Positions 9,331-17,073 of a stretch of 47,534 bases of DNA are shown piece after piece. A program made the translations under genes and the position numbers. Source of the DNA: GCA-001735895 sp964651385 (GTDB taxonomy: Bacteria; Pseudomonadota; Gammaproteobacteria; GCA-001735895); assembly GCA_964651385.1 (NCBI GenBank), contig CAZYYM010000016.1, positions 1-47,534 on the forward strand. The letters run 5' to 3'. The notes beneath the pieces are model-generated. The model did not search any database. It had not been told where the DNA came from and saw nothing but the letters and a program-made list of their open reading frames with translations. Position 1 is the first letter of the stretch. The number at the start of each line of letters is the position of its first letter.

Positions 9331-9454
9331 CTGGTATCACTAACAAAGGTCATTTGGCTCTATAATTGAATAGGTTCTGCTATTCACAATACATGACTTA
9401 AAGGTAATACTCTGGTATAAATAAGTTAGTGTGCGTAAGACACATAATACAACC

Positions 9455-9524
9455 GAGGAGGTGATTCACGCTCGAATTCCCTCAAAATAACTTAATATAG
9501 CAATCTGTAATCGAGACAATACTT
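9455..9524 (+). promoter_or_regulatory. Leader of the tauA-like gene with an unpaired perfect Shine-Dalgarno
   Basis: GGAGGTGAT at 9457-9465 is complementary to nine bases of the 16S rRNA 3' end, but no ATG, GTG or TTG follows at a usable distance. The annotated ATG is about 60 nt further on, with only a weak GAGA close by. GAGG at 9455-9458 could pair with the CCCTC at 9478-9482 in a hairpin. A ribosome standby site or a structured leader is possible. Confidence 0.3.
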
Positions 9525-10496
9525 ATGAAATCTATGAAAAAATATAGTCGTTTTGCGGCAGCCGCCATCGTTGCGTCAACGATGGCATCCACTGCTGTTG
9601 CTGATGTCAATGTCGCATTCTTCCTGGAATGGGCAACACCCAACCAGGTAGCTAAAGTCACCAAAGCCTACGACGAAGCAATGGGTACCACTGTAAACTG
9701 GACCAATTTCGATGCGGGCACGCAGATGACCGAAGCCATGCTTGCGGGCGATATTGATATTTCTTACAGCCAGGGCCTGGCGCCTTTTATCAATGCGGTT
9801 AACGCCAACGCGCCTATTAAACTGGTTTCAATCGCTGTCCAATATCCTGCAAACGATTGTTTTGTACGGGATGGTCTTGGCATCGATAGTTCAAATGCTT
9901 CCGAATTGGAAGGTCAGGCAGTTGCTGTACCCCTGGCAACCATGGCTGACTACAGCTTCCGGATGATGATGCGTGCGCTTGATGTTGATATCAGTAAAAT
10001 CAAGGTAATCGATCAGGCGCCGGCTGATGGTGCTGTTTCTCTAGCCGATGGTAGCGTAGCCATGGCCTGTATTTTTGGCGGGAACTCGGCGGCAAAGGCA
10101 GGTGAGGTAGGAAAACCATTAATGTCTCCGGCGCAAAAGAAAGCAGCCGGTATAATCAGCTTTGACGTCGTTTCTGTAACCGAGAAATTTGCTCAGGAAA
10201 ATCCAGATTTATTACGTACTTTTATTGAAGTAACGGCTGCAGCCGATGCTGCGTTCGATAATAGTGATTCCCAAATGAGTATCATTGCCAAAGATGCGGG
10301 AATGACGATTGAAGGTGCACGGCAACAGATGAAAACATTTATATTTCCGACACCCAAGCAACAATTAGAAAAATACTTCAACAAAGGTGGGTTAGCTGAT
10401 GTTGCAATTGGCATCGTTGGTAATGCTTTTGCAACTGCCGAAAACCCTGCGTTATCAGATTATAGCGTTACGATTGATACGTCTTTTCTGAAGTAA
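9525..10496 (+). CDS. tauA: Taurine/sulfonate-type ABC transporter substrate-binding protein
   Basis: A periplasmic binding protein of 323 residues. A Sec signal peptide (MKSMKKYSRFAAAAIVASTM, predicted cut after AVA at about residue 26) is followed by VNVAFFLEWATPNQVAKVTKAY, typical of the TauA/SsuA/NMT1 fold. Mid-protein it has GDIDISYSQGLAPFINAVN, the usual TauA-like ligand-pocket loop. It lies ahead of the ATPase and permease genes but is separated from them by a hairpin terminator, which would give more binding protein than membrane components. Taurine or another sulfonate is the likeliest ligand given the comDE-like genes upstream; other small zwitterions cannot be excluded. Confidence 0.8.
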   Translation: MKSMKKYSRFAAAAIVASTMASTAVADVNVAFFLEWATPNQVAKVTKAYDEAMGTTVNWTNFDAGTQMTEAMLAGDIDISYSQGLAPFINAVNANAPIKLVSIAVQYPANDCFVRDGLGIDSSNASELEGQAVAVPLATMADYSFRMMMRALDVDISKIKVIDQAPADGAVSLADGSVAMACIFGGNSAAKAGEVGKPLMSPAQKKAAGIISFDVVSVTEKFAQENPDLLRTFIEVTAAADAAFDNSDSQMSIIAKDAGMTIEGARQQMKTFIFPTPKQQLEKYFNKGGLADVAIGIVGNAFATAENPALSDYSVTIDTSFLK

Positions 10497-10510
10497 TCTA
10501 ATACTGAAAT

Positions 10511-10539
10511 GGCCGGAATTTATATTCCGGCCTTTTTTT
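10511..10539 (+). terminator. Terminator/attenuator between binding protein and ATPase genes
   Basis: A perfect 9-bp stem GGCCGGAAT (10511-10519) / ATTCCGGCC (10524-10532) with a 4-nt loop is followed by seven T. It sits 14 nt after the tauA stop and 48 nt before the ATPase start. It should cut most transcripts, leaving partial read-through to tauBC. Confidence 0.9.
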
Positions 10540-10587
10540 CATGTCGAGGTACATTTTCGAATGAGACAAAATCAGCGGTGAAATAAC

Positions 10588-11391
10588 ATGAGTGACTTGC
10601 ATTTAGATAATCTCAATATGGTCTTTGAGATGCCGTCAGGGGGTAGCGTGCATGCGTTAAAGGATGTCAGTTTCACGCTGAAGAAGGGGGAGCTATTATC
10701 GGTACTCGGGCCATCGGGCTGCGGTAAAACAACCCTGCTCAACATAATAGCGGGTTTTCTTCGACCGACTGGTGGTCAGATTAATCTGGGAGCTGATGAA
10801 ATCGATGGACCCGGTGTGAATCGGGGCATGGTATTTCAGCAGGGCGCCTTGTTTGAATGGCTGACCGTGGCCGAGAACGTCAATTTCGGATTACGAATGA
10901 AACACGCCGATGAGGAAGATACTGCAAAAAAAGTCGAAGAATGGCTCGATATTGTTGGTTTACAGGGATTTGGTGACACACCCACTTACCAACTCTCGGG
11001 TGGTATGCAACAACGCATAGCGTTGGCTCGTTGCCTGATTAACGACCCCGAATTGATATTAATGGATGAGCCACTGGGGGCGCTCGATGCTTTGACCCGC
11101 GAAAAAATGCAAACCCTGGTTTTAAAAATCTGGAAGGAAACCGGCAAGACGATCATGATCATTACGCACTCTGTCGAAGAAGCATTGTTATTAGGCGAGC
11201 GACTATTTGTAATGGCTCCGAGACCGGGTCGTTTGCATAAAGAATACCGCCTGCCATTCGCAGAGCAGGGTTTAACGGAAGATCCGCGTGAAATCAAAAA
11301 GACGCATGACTTTTCTGAAGTGCGCGAAGAAATATTGACCATGATCTGGAATATGGAAGAAGAAATCATGGGCAAAACGGATGTTGCCTAG
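10588..11391 (+). CDS. tauB: Taurine-type ABC transporter ATP-binding protein
   Basis: A cytoplasmic ATPase of 267 residues that powers the importer. Walker A is GPSGCGKTT near residue 43, the Q-loop is VFQQGALFEW, the signature is LSGGMQQRIALAR, Walker B is LILMDEPLGALD, and the switch His lies in IITHSVEEALLL. It is of the TauB/SsuB/NitT class. The C-terminal tail is slightly extended (LTMIWNMEEEIMG), as in related marine homologues. The permease gene begins 63 bp downstream on the same strand. Confidence 0.9.
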   Translation: MSDLHLDNLNMVFEMPSGGSVHALKDVSFTLKKGELLSVLGPSGCGKTTLLNIIAGFLRPTGGQINLGADEIDGPGVNRGMVFQQGALFEWLTVAENVNFGLRMKHADEEDTAKKVEEWLDIVGLQGFGDTPTYQLSGGMQQRIALARCLINDPELILMDEPLGALDALTREKMQTLVLKIWKETGKTIMIITHSVEEALLLGERLFVMAPRPGRLHKEYRLPFAEQGLTEDPREIKKTHDFSEVREEILTMIWNMEEEIMGKTDVA

Positions 11392-11454
11392 CGGTCATAA
11401 ATTGGTTGGAAAAACAAATACTACAAGCTAAACGGACAATACCGGGATAACACT

Positions 11455-13344
11455 ATGATTGTCGGAACTCTATTTATTATTTTCATCGGTTTATTGATCT
11501 GGTCAATTATTTACGGGCGGAAGTTAATCCGGACCGAAAAAACCGATGCCGTATTTGGCAATCCTGTCAAAGCCCTTGGCGGTTGGCACTGGGTTATCGC
11601 AGGCGTTTCGACCATTTTGATTTTCTGGTTTTATTTTTCCTGGGATGCTGCCCGCGCCTATTTCCCGGATGCGGCGAATGAGCTATGTCAGGTTGCCAAG
11701 TTTAACCGTACTGTCAACCCCATTCGTTCAAATTTCCCACTTGATAATCGATTATTAAATGGTACCAAGCTGTTACAGCGCAACTATGACCAGATCAATG
11801 AGATGGCTGCACAACTTGGTGATCGAGATTTCAATGCCACCGACCGTGCCGAACTCGAGGCAATAATTGCCGATATGCATGCAGCGCTTGCTGCTCAGGC
11901 CGATCCCCGTTTGATTGATCTTGAAGTGGCCGGAAAATTTAGTGATATCGCAGTCAGGATTAACCAGTTAATCAAAGATTTTTCCTCTGCGGATTATCCC
12001 GGCCCCGCTGACCCGGCTGCGATGGAAAAAGCGCTGGCCCAGGCAGGCTGGGGTGAAAGTTCGCTTGAAATTCCCGCGCTGGCTTTAACCGATCGTGGTC
12101 GTAAGTTTGCCGCTGCCAGTTTGGTGATGGATAAAATTTCAAAGGATTTTCGTTCGATCAAAAATAATGGTAGCCAAATTACCAAAATACTTCAGGATTT
12201 AAAGGCGCGGTATAAGGCCTTCGTTATTGATCAGAGTGGTGATGAAAATTCCATCGCCGAACGCAAGGCGTTTCTTAAACAAATCGATAAAGTTTACAAA
12301 CGCATCGACGACGGCAAGGTATTTCCACCAGCGATGACTCAGGTTGTTGAAGATGCCTTGATTTCACTGGAGGAAGAGAAAATAAATCAGCAAGGCAGTC
12401 TGTATTATATCAATGCCTTTGCAATGCCTGGGGGTGATATTCTTGCCGGCAACAACGCCTGTTCCGAGCAGGGTTCGGGGCGCTGGTTGCCAAAGCCGTC
12501 GGATACCCTGGCTACTTTTGTGCACATGATGGATCCAGATGTCGGCTACAAAGGTATTCCACTGCTGTGGTATAAAATGAAACCCGTACCCGAAATGATT
12601 GGATTTATCATACCCGACTGGATTGCGGATTTAGTACCGGGGCATTACCCGAGGCATGATGATTCAGGCCAGGTTCTAAGTAATTTCAAAGGCTCAGTAT
12701 ACAATTTTGCGACCGGTAATTATGAATGGTTTTCTGTTCCTATTCCTATGGGTCATATCTGGGATTCTATCATGCGCGTACTGACAGGCCTGTTTTTCGG
12801 TATCGTTCTCGGCGTACCCCTGGGCCTGTTTATGGGACTTTCACGATTTGCCAAGGGATTTTTTGATCCACTAGTCGAGTTATATCGCCCTATACCGCCG
12901 TTGGCCTGGGCGCCATTAATTTTAACTATTTTCGGTATTCAGGATGACGGTAAAATATTTCTGCTGTTCATGGTGGCGTTTGCGATTATGATAATTTCGG
13001 CACGGACCGGAGCAACCGGCACCCAACTTTCTAAAATTCACGCGGCGCATTCACTCGGTGCGAGTAAAAGACAGATCATCCGACAGGTTATTTTACCGAA
13101 CTCACTCCCCGAAATTCTAACCGGTATCAGAATTGCTATCGGCGTCTGCTGGGGTACCCTGGTCGCGGCTGAAATGCTGGCCGGTACTACCGGTATAGGT
13201 TTTGTCGAAAATGTCGCCCGTAAACAGTCTGATTACGAAATCATCTGGATGACGATTCTTTTATTGGGCTTACTTGGCCTGATGTTCGATATGATCATGC
13301 GCTGGGTCATCAAGCATGCTATCCCCTGGCGTGGTAAAGGCTAG
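11455..13344 (+). CDS. tauC: TauC-like ABC permease with a long N-terminal extension
   Basis: The product is 629 residues, while TauC/SsuC permeases are usually about 250-280. The C-terminal ~230 residues are a normal BPD_transp_1 permease: FFGIVLGVPLGLFMGLSRF, YRPIPPLAWAPLILTIFG, and the coupling-helix segment (AHSLGASKRQIIRQVILPNS). The first ~390 residues contain two membrane segments (about 2-20 and 43-62), then a ~300-residue hydrophilic region rich in helices (DQINEMAAQLGDRDFNATDR) with conserved-looking Cys, probably periplasmic. This region might be a built-in sensor or ligand-docking domain, but its function is unknown. The gene is the last of the tau-like cluster and is followed by a terminator. 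Confidence 0.85.
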   Translation: MIVGTLFIIFIGLLIWSIIYGRKLIRTEKTDAVFGNPVKALGGWHWVIAGVSTILIFWFYFSWDAARAYFPDAANELCQVAKFNRTVNPIRSNFPLDNRLLNGTKLLQRNYDQINEMAAQLGDRDFNATDRAELEAIIADMHAALAAQADPRLIDLEVAGKFSDIAVRINQLIKDFSSADYPGPADPAAMEKALAQAGWGESSLEIPALALTDRGRKFAAASLVMDKISKDFRSIKNNGSQITKILQDLKARYKAFVIDQSGDENSIAERKAFLKQIDKVYKRIDDGKVFPPAMTQVVEDALISLEEEKINQQGSLYYINAFAMPGGDILAGNNACSEQGSGRWLPKPSDTLATFVHMMDPDVGYKGIPLLWYKMKPVPEMIGFIIPDWIADLVPGHYPRHDDSGQVLSNFKGSVYNFATGNYEWFSVPIPMGHIWDSIMRVLTGLFFGIVLGVPLGLFMGLSRFAKGFFDPLVELYRPIPPLAWAPLILTIFGIQDDGKIFLLFMVAFAIMIISARTGATGTQLSKIHAAHSLGASKRQIIRQVILPNSLPEILTGIRIAIGVCWGTLVAAEMLAGTTGIGFVENVARKQSDYEIIWMTILLLGLLGLMFDMIMRWVIKHAIPWRGKG

Positions 13345-13352
13345 CGAATCGG

Positions 13353-13397
13353 ACAATACCTGATTTATAATTCGGTAATTCAGGTATTGTTATTTTT
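13353..13397 (+). terminator. Intrinsic terminator after the tauC-like gene
   Basis: An 11-bp perfect stem ACAATACCTGA (13353-13363) / TCAGGTATTGT (13380-13390) with a 16-nt loop is followed by TATTTTTG. It ends only a few bases before the next gene's ATG at 13403, so that gene must use a promoter inside or around the hairpin, or read-through. Confidence 0.75.
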
Positions 13398-13402
13398 GTC
13401 CA

Positions 13403-13777
13403 ATGAAATTTTTTTTTCGTCTTATACGCTGGCCGTTGGGCCAGCTCATTATTCTGATGGACTGGTTTACTCGCCCCAGGCAGGTGGTCAATCCCCCGGA
13501 AAAACAGGCTGAACTTGACCAGAAAACGGCATCGATGAAGTTATACCACTTTAAACAATGTCCGTTCTGTGTCAAAACGCGTCGTACCATTCGCCGGCTC
13601 GGCTTGAACATAGAAAACCGTGACGCCCGTAATGATCCGAAATGGAATCAGGAACTCGTCATCGAAGGTGGAAAGTATCAGGTTCCATGTTTACGCGTGG
13701 CCAACGATGACGGTTCTGTGGAATGGTTGTACGAATCGAGCAAAATTAACCACTATCTCGATCAGCGCTTTGGGTGA
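13403..13777 (+). CDS. Membrane-anchored glutaredoxin / GST N-terminal-like protein
   Basis: The product is 124 residues. An N-terminal hydrophobic anchor (FFFRLIRWPLGQLIILMDWF) is followed by a thioredoxin-fold domain with the dithiol motif CPFC at about residue 54, cis-Pro in YQVPCLRV, and a C-terminal ESSKINHYLDQRFG. This layout is common to small gammaproteobacterial glutaredoxin-like proteins and suggests reduction of glutathionylated or disulfide substrates at the inner membrane. The start is kept at 13403 because the anchor belongs to the family pattern. No Shine-Dalgarno is visible and the preceding terminator lies immediately upstream. Confidence 0.8.
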   Translation: MKFFFRLIRWPLGQLIILMDWFTRPRQVVNPPEKQAELDQKTASMKLYHFKQCPFCVKTRRTIRRLGLNIENRDARNDPKWNQELVIEGGKYQVPCLRVANDDGSVEWLYESSKINHYLDQRFG

Positions 13778-14059
13778 AAGTAAATGGCATGTCAGTGATG
13801 CGCGATCAAGGATGGCGTGGTAACAAGGCCTAAAAAGTTTCGAAATTAGTTTTAAAAGACTCGATAATTCTATAAATACTCTGTCATCGTAGAAAATGAG
13901 GATGGCGAAAATTATCTGGATCGCAAGGCCGAATATCGGAAGCAGCTTGATGCTTCGTTCAGTATTGGGATCGCGGAATCGATTGTACCCGGCTAGTTGG
14001 TGAACTTAGGGCTTTACGGACGGTCGAAGTGGCATCGACCGATTAATAAGAGGAAGGTG

Positions 14060-14626
14060 GTGAAAATCCGAATCCGTCTGGTCAAAATATTGTTGGTTAC
14101 GGCGATGATCGTTGTGACTGGCTGTGCCTACATGTCAATCATTAAAGCACCTGAAGTTGTTCCGGGCAGTAGCCTGAAAATTAATCAGTCATTTTATGCA
14201 TTGCCTAATGGTAGCCATGTTTATTTCCAAAATGGTGCGCATCTGCCGGTCGGGCAACTGGATACCTGGTCTAATTATTGTGTATTGTATGTATATAACG
14301 ATCAGCACGAAGCCGACTATATTACCTCGGTACAGCCCGGGTATTTTCCGGTGATATATACTAAAAATGGTCGCGAGGTTGTTGAATATAAAGCTAAGCC
14401 GATCGGGACTGCTACTTTGATGGCCTCGCTTGAATGGCAAGGTATCGACCTGCCCAGTTATATTCTCTACCGAACAGACATGCGACTAAATTCCATCGAG
14501 CAGCCCGATGTGAGATTTTTAAGCTGCTATCAAAAAGCCAGTATATACGGAGATTACTTTCCGAAGCTTGGGGAAATGAGGCAGGCGTTGGGTGAAGTGA
14601 TTCAAATAATAACCCCCGATTCTTAA
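14060..14626 (+). CDS. Uncharacterised lipoprotein
   Basis: A 188-residue protein I do not recognise. It starts with a lipoprotein signal (VKIRIRLVKILLVTAMIVVTGC) whose lipobox is VTGC, followed by a mature part with no familiar motif. It contains repeated aromatic-rich beta-like stretches (NGSHVYFQNG, YCVLYVYND, GYFPVIYTKNG) and two to three Cys (SNYCVLY, LSCYQ). I prefer the GTG at 14060, preceded by AGGAAGG, over the longer open frame from 13997, because the signal peptide starts there. The gene lies between the glutaredoxin-like gene and a convergent eptA-like gene. Confidence 0.6.
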   Translation: MKIRIRLVKILLVTAMIVVTGCAYMSIIKAPEVVPGSSLKINQSFYALPNGSHVYFQNGAHLPVGQLDTWSNYCVLYVYNDQHEADYITSVQPGYFPVIYTKNGREVVEYKAKPIGTATLMASLEWQGIDLPSYILYRTDMRLNSIEQPDVRFLSCYQKASIYGDYFPKLGEMRQALGEVIQIITPDS

Positions 14627-14742
14627 GACCTTCCAATTTAGGTGGCATCACTCATGATTGGATACACCGATTTTTAAGGTAAAGATATCGATGGCGACTA
14701 CTCGTACTATAGCGCCCAGGTTCGGATTTGGCTGATAGACTA

Positions 14743-16329
14743 CTAGTGTTCTCCTGATATATGCAGCAGGGGCTTATCAGCAGCGGTCGGTAAACTTGTT
14801 TTTACCTCGAATAAAGTTAGTAGTGTGTCAAATAGAACATCGTGGGAGTTAGGTACATCCTTTAGTGCTAGACTTTTCGGGTAATCGATATCGGAAGAAC
14901 TACCGCCCCAGACAATTGTCGGTACCATAGTCTGTGCTTCGGGTGCGATGCTGTACGGTAGTCCATGCAGAAACAGACCGGATTCCCCGAGCGATTCTCC
15001 GTGATCACTGACGTACAACATCGAGGTTTCAAATCGCGGGGAATTCAATTTTAGCAGATTGATCACTTTTGAGAGAAAGAAATCGGTATAACGAATGCTG
15101 TTGTCGTAAGCGTTTATCAGTTCCTCCTGGCTACAACTGGATAACTCGATAGATTGGCAGGCGGGTTTAAAATATTCGAATTCAGCAGGATAGCGTTTGT
15201 AGTAGGCGGGGCCATGGCTACCCATCTGGTGCAATACAATCAGGATGTCACCGGTTTGAGCATCGATATAGTCCTGTAAGCCCCGCAGCATTCCGATATC
15301 GCGGCATTCCAGGTCGCAAACAGGATTTACTGCCGGATCGCGGAAATTTTGATAGGAATGCCTGGTTGCGACTCCCTTTGAACTGGAATTATTGTCTCGC
15401 CACAAAATATTGACGCCGGCTCTATGCAGTAAATCCAGAATATTTTCGGTATGGGCAGCAGTAGCGGTAGAGAATTGATCGCGGGTTGCATAGGCGAACA
15501 TGCAGGGTACCGATATAGCTGTTGACGTTCCGCAGGAACTGATTTTGCTGTAGCTAATCAGGTTATCTTGCTGCTTCAGTATTGGATTTGTCGGTCGATG
15601 ATAACCGTTCAGGGAAAAGTGATCAGTACGTGCAGTTTCACCAACCACTAATATGACTAATTCTCGATCCTGGTCGTTTATTATCGATACGTCGGTCTTT
15701 AATTGCGTATAACCAGCCACTTCTGATGATCGGCTCGTTAGAGCGATTAATTTACCGATTGAATAAATAGGATAAACAGGATTGGTATAATAGCGAACAG
15801 GCTTATGAGCGCGAAAGAAGCTCGCGTATTGATCGTTCGAAATATATACAATCAATAATGCCGTCGATAGCGAAGTCACAGCCATCAAAGCTGTCAGACT
15901 GAATCGACGCCACAAGCGGGAGTTTTGATAAGGAAAATACCAAATCAGAACAATTGGAAACACTCCTAGAACCAATAAACGAAAGAGTAGCTCGTAACTG
16001 ATCAAATCACTCGATTCCGATATATTGGTTTCCAAGACATTCGTAAGCATGTCGATGTCGATGACAGCACCAAAATGGTCGGTGAAATAACCAGTTATTG
16101 CCGAGAAAAGAATACAGACCGAGACGAATAAACGGGTAGGTAGAAAAAGGCAGAAAGCGCTTTGCACGAAAATCAGTATTGCTGCCAGAAACAGCGTTAT
16201 TGAAATCAGGAAATCAGCATTCTCATGCCAGGGATAAATAGCGCTAACATGTCTGAAAAACGTCACATTAGCAGTCGCCAATAGAAACGCAGAACTGATT
16301 AATATGATTGAATATGACTTTAATTTCAT
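14743..16329 (-). CDS. EptA-type phosphoethanolamine transferase
   Basis: An inner-membrane enzyme of 528 residues that would transfer phosphoethanolamine from phosphatidylethanolamine to lipid A, lowering surface negative charge. The N-terminal third has about five membrane segments. The periplasmic sulfatase-fold domain starts near residue 225 and carries the nucleophile Thr in VVGETARTDHFSLNGY, the SSCGTSTAISVPCMF Cys pair, CDLECRD, and the metal-binding YVSDHGESLGESGLFLHGLPY. All expected zinc-site residues appear present. The regulators that usually control it are not adjacent. Other transferases of this family (OpgE, CptA) are less likely from the length and N-terminus. Confidence 0.88.
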   Translation of the reverse strand: MKLKSYSIILISSAFLLATANVTFFRHVSAIYPWHENADFLISITLFLAAILIFVQSAFCLFLPTRLFVSVCILFSAITGYFTDHFGAVIDIDMLTNVLETNISESSDLISYELLFRLLVLGVFPIVLIWYFPYQNSRLWRRFSLTALMAVTSLSTALLIVYISNDQYASFFRAHKPVRYYTNPVYPIYSIGKLIALTSRSSEVAGYTQLKTDVSIINDQDRELVILVVGETARTDHFSLNGYHRPTNPILKQQDNLISYSKISSCGTSTAISVPCMFAYATRDQFSTATAAHTENILDLLHRAGVNILWRDNNSSSKGVATRHSYQNFRDPAVNPVCDLECRDIGMLRGLQDYIDAQTGDILIVLHQMGSHGPAYYKRYPAEFEYFKPACQSIELSSCSQEELINAYDNSIRYTDFFLSKVINLLKLNSPRFETSMLYVSDHGESLGESGLFLHGLPYSIAPEAQTMVPTIVWGGSSSDIDYPKSLALKDVPNSHDVLFDTLLTLFEVKTSLPTAADKPLLHISGEH

Positions 16330-16481
16330 CGTGTCCGGTCGGTGAAAACCATTCTGTTAATGTTAGAGGTAACCCGTATTGGGTCAATTTACAGTCAGTA
16401 GTCTATCGATGGATTCTTAAGTTTTGCTTAAACTCGTAAGACCACGACATTGAACTATATCGTTCAACAAAGAATTGCTAT

Positions 16482-16510
16482 TTGGCACTACTGTCAGGCA
16501 TTGTTATAAT
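16482..16510 (+). promoter_or_regulatory. Sigma-70 promoter of hspQ
   Basis: TTGGCA (16482-16487) and TATAAT (16505-16510) are spaced by 17 bp, close to the ideal consensus. Transcription should start near 16517, 18 nt before the chosen hspQ start. This rules out the in-frame ATG at 16475, which lies upstream of the promoter. Confidence 0.8.
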
Positions 16511-16534
16511 GAAAGCCGCCCATACCTTTCTATT

Positions 16535-16864
16535 ATGAACATTAAAAGTACCCAATTTGCGATCGGTCAGCTGGTTCGTCACCGCACATACCCATTTCGC
16601 GGTGTCATCGTCGATGTCGATGCGGAGTACAATAACAGCGAAGAATGGTGGCAGTCTATTCCAGAAGCAGTTCGTCCCCGCAAAGATCAACCTTTTTACC
16701 ACTTGCTCGCCGAAAACGAAACCAGTGTTTACGAAGCTTATGTATCGGAGCAGAATCTGTTAATTGATGATTCGGGTGGGCCGATTCGGCACCCACAGGT
16801 AGCAGAAGTGCTTGGCGAATTTCGGGGCGACAGTTATGCCGTTCCGAGCCTCATGCAAAATTAA
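16535..16864 (+). CDS. hspQ: HspQ heat-shock protein / hemimethylated-DNA-binding-like
   Basis: The product is 109 residues. The family core is FAIGQLVRHRTYPFRGVIVDVDAEY, then YHLLAENETSVYEAYVSEQNL. In E. coli HspQ (YccV) is a heat-shock-induced cytosolic protein that acts as a specificity enhancer for the Lon protease and binds hemimethylated oriC DNA in vitro. The start is set at 16535 by the promoter position and by homologue length (about 105 residues). No good Shine-Dalgarno precedes it. The promoter looks like sigma-70; no clear sigma-32 site was seen. Confidence 0.92.
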   Translation: MNIKSTQFAIGQLVRHRTYPFRGVIVDVDAEYNNSEEWWQSIPEAVRPRKDQPFYHLLAENETSVYEAYVSEQNLLIDDSGGPIRHPQVAEVLGEFRGDSYAVPSLMQN

Positions 16865-16943
16865 TGAGATAATTCAAAAGTTCTTCAGGATCGACTAGAT
16901 AAATTCGATATAATCCGTTCGACTCCGAGTAGACGAACAACTT

Positions 16944-17035
16944 ATGGCCTATAAACGAATGGTGGTTGAAACAGGCATGGGACTTTCCGGCTGGTGACTA
17001 TACCAAAGGGGCTGTGTAAACGCAGTGCGATACTC
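16944..17035 (+). pseudogene. Remnant of a Lin0512-family gene
   Basis: An ATG at 16944 opens MAYKRMVVETGMGLSGW, which stops after 17 residues. In the next frame the bases read GDYTKGAV, then after a further shift NAVRYS. Together these resemble the start of Lin0512-family proteins (KRxxxExGxG...DxTKAAxxAV). Two frameshifts and the missing C-terminal ~70 residues suggest a decayed copy. The match is short and judged by eye. Confidence 0.35.
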
Positions 17036-17073
17036 TCCGGCATATTTCCTCAAAGCCAGAACTGGCCTAGTCG

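Noticed and set aside
9412..9419. CTGGTATA before the tauA-like gene, identical to one half of the GntR-type operator.
   Set aside because: The second half-site is absent, and a single 8-bp match is expected by chance in a window of this size.
13868..13996. A 42-codon frame (YSVIVENEDGENYLDRKAEY...) between the glutaredoxin-like and lipoprotein genes, with protein-like composition.
   Set aside because: It has no start codon and no recognised family. It may be a gene remnant, but the evidence is too thin to annotate.
16475..16534. An upstream in-frame ATG extending HspQ by 20 residues.
   Set aside because: The consensus promoter (16482-16510) lies downstream of that ATG, and homologues start at the internal Met.
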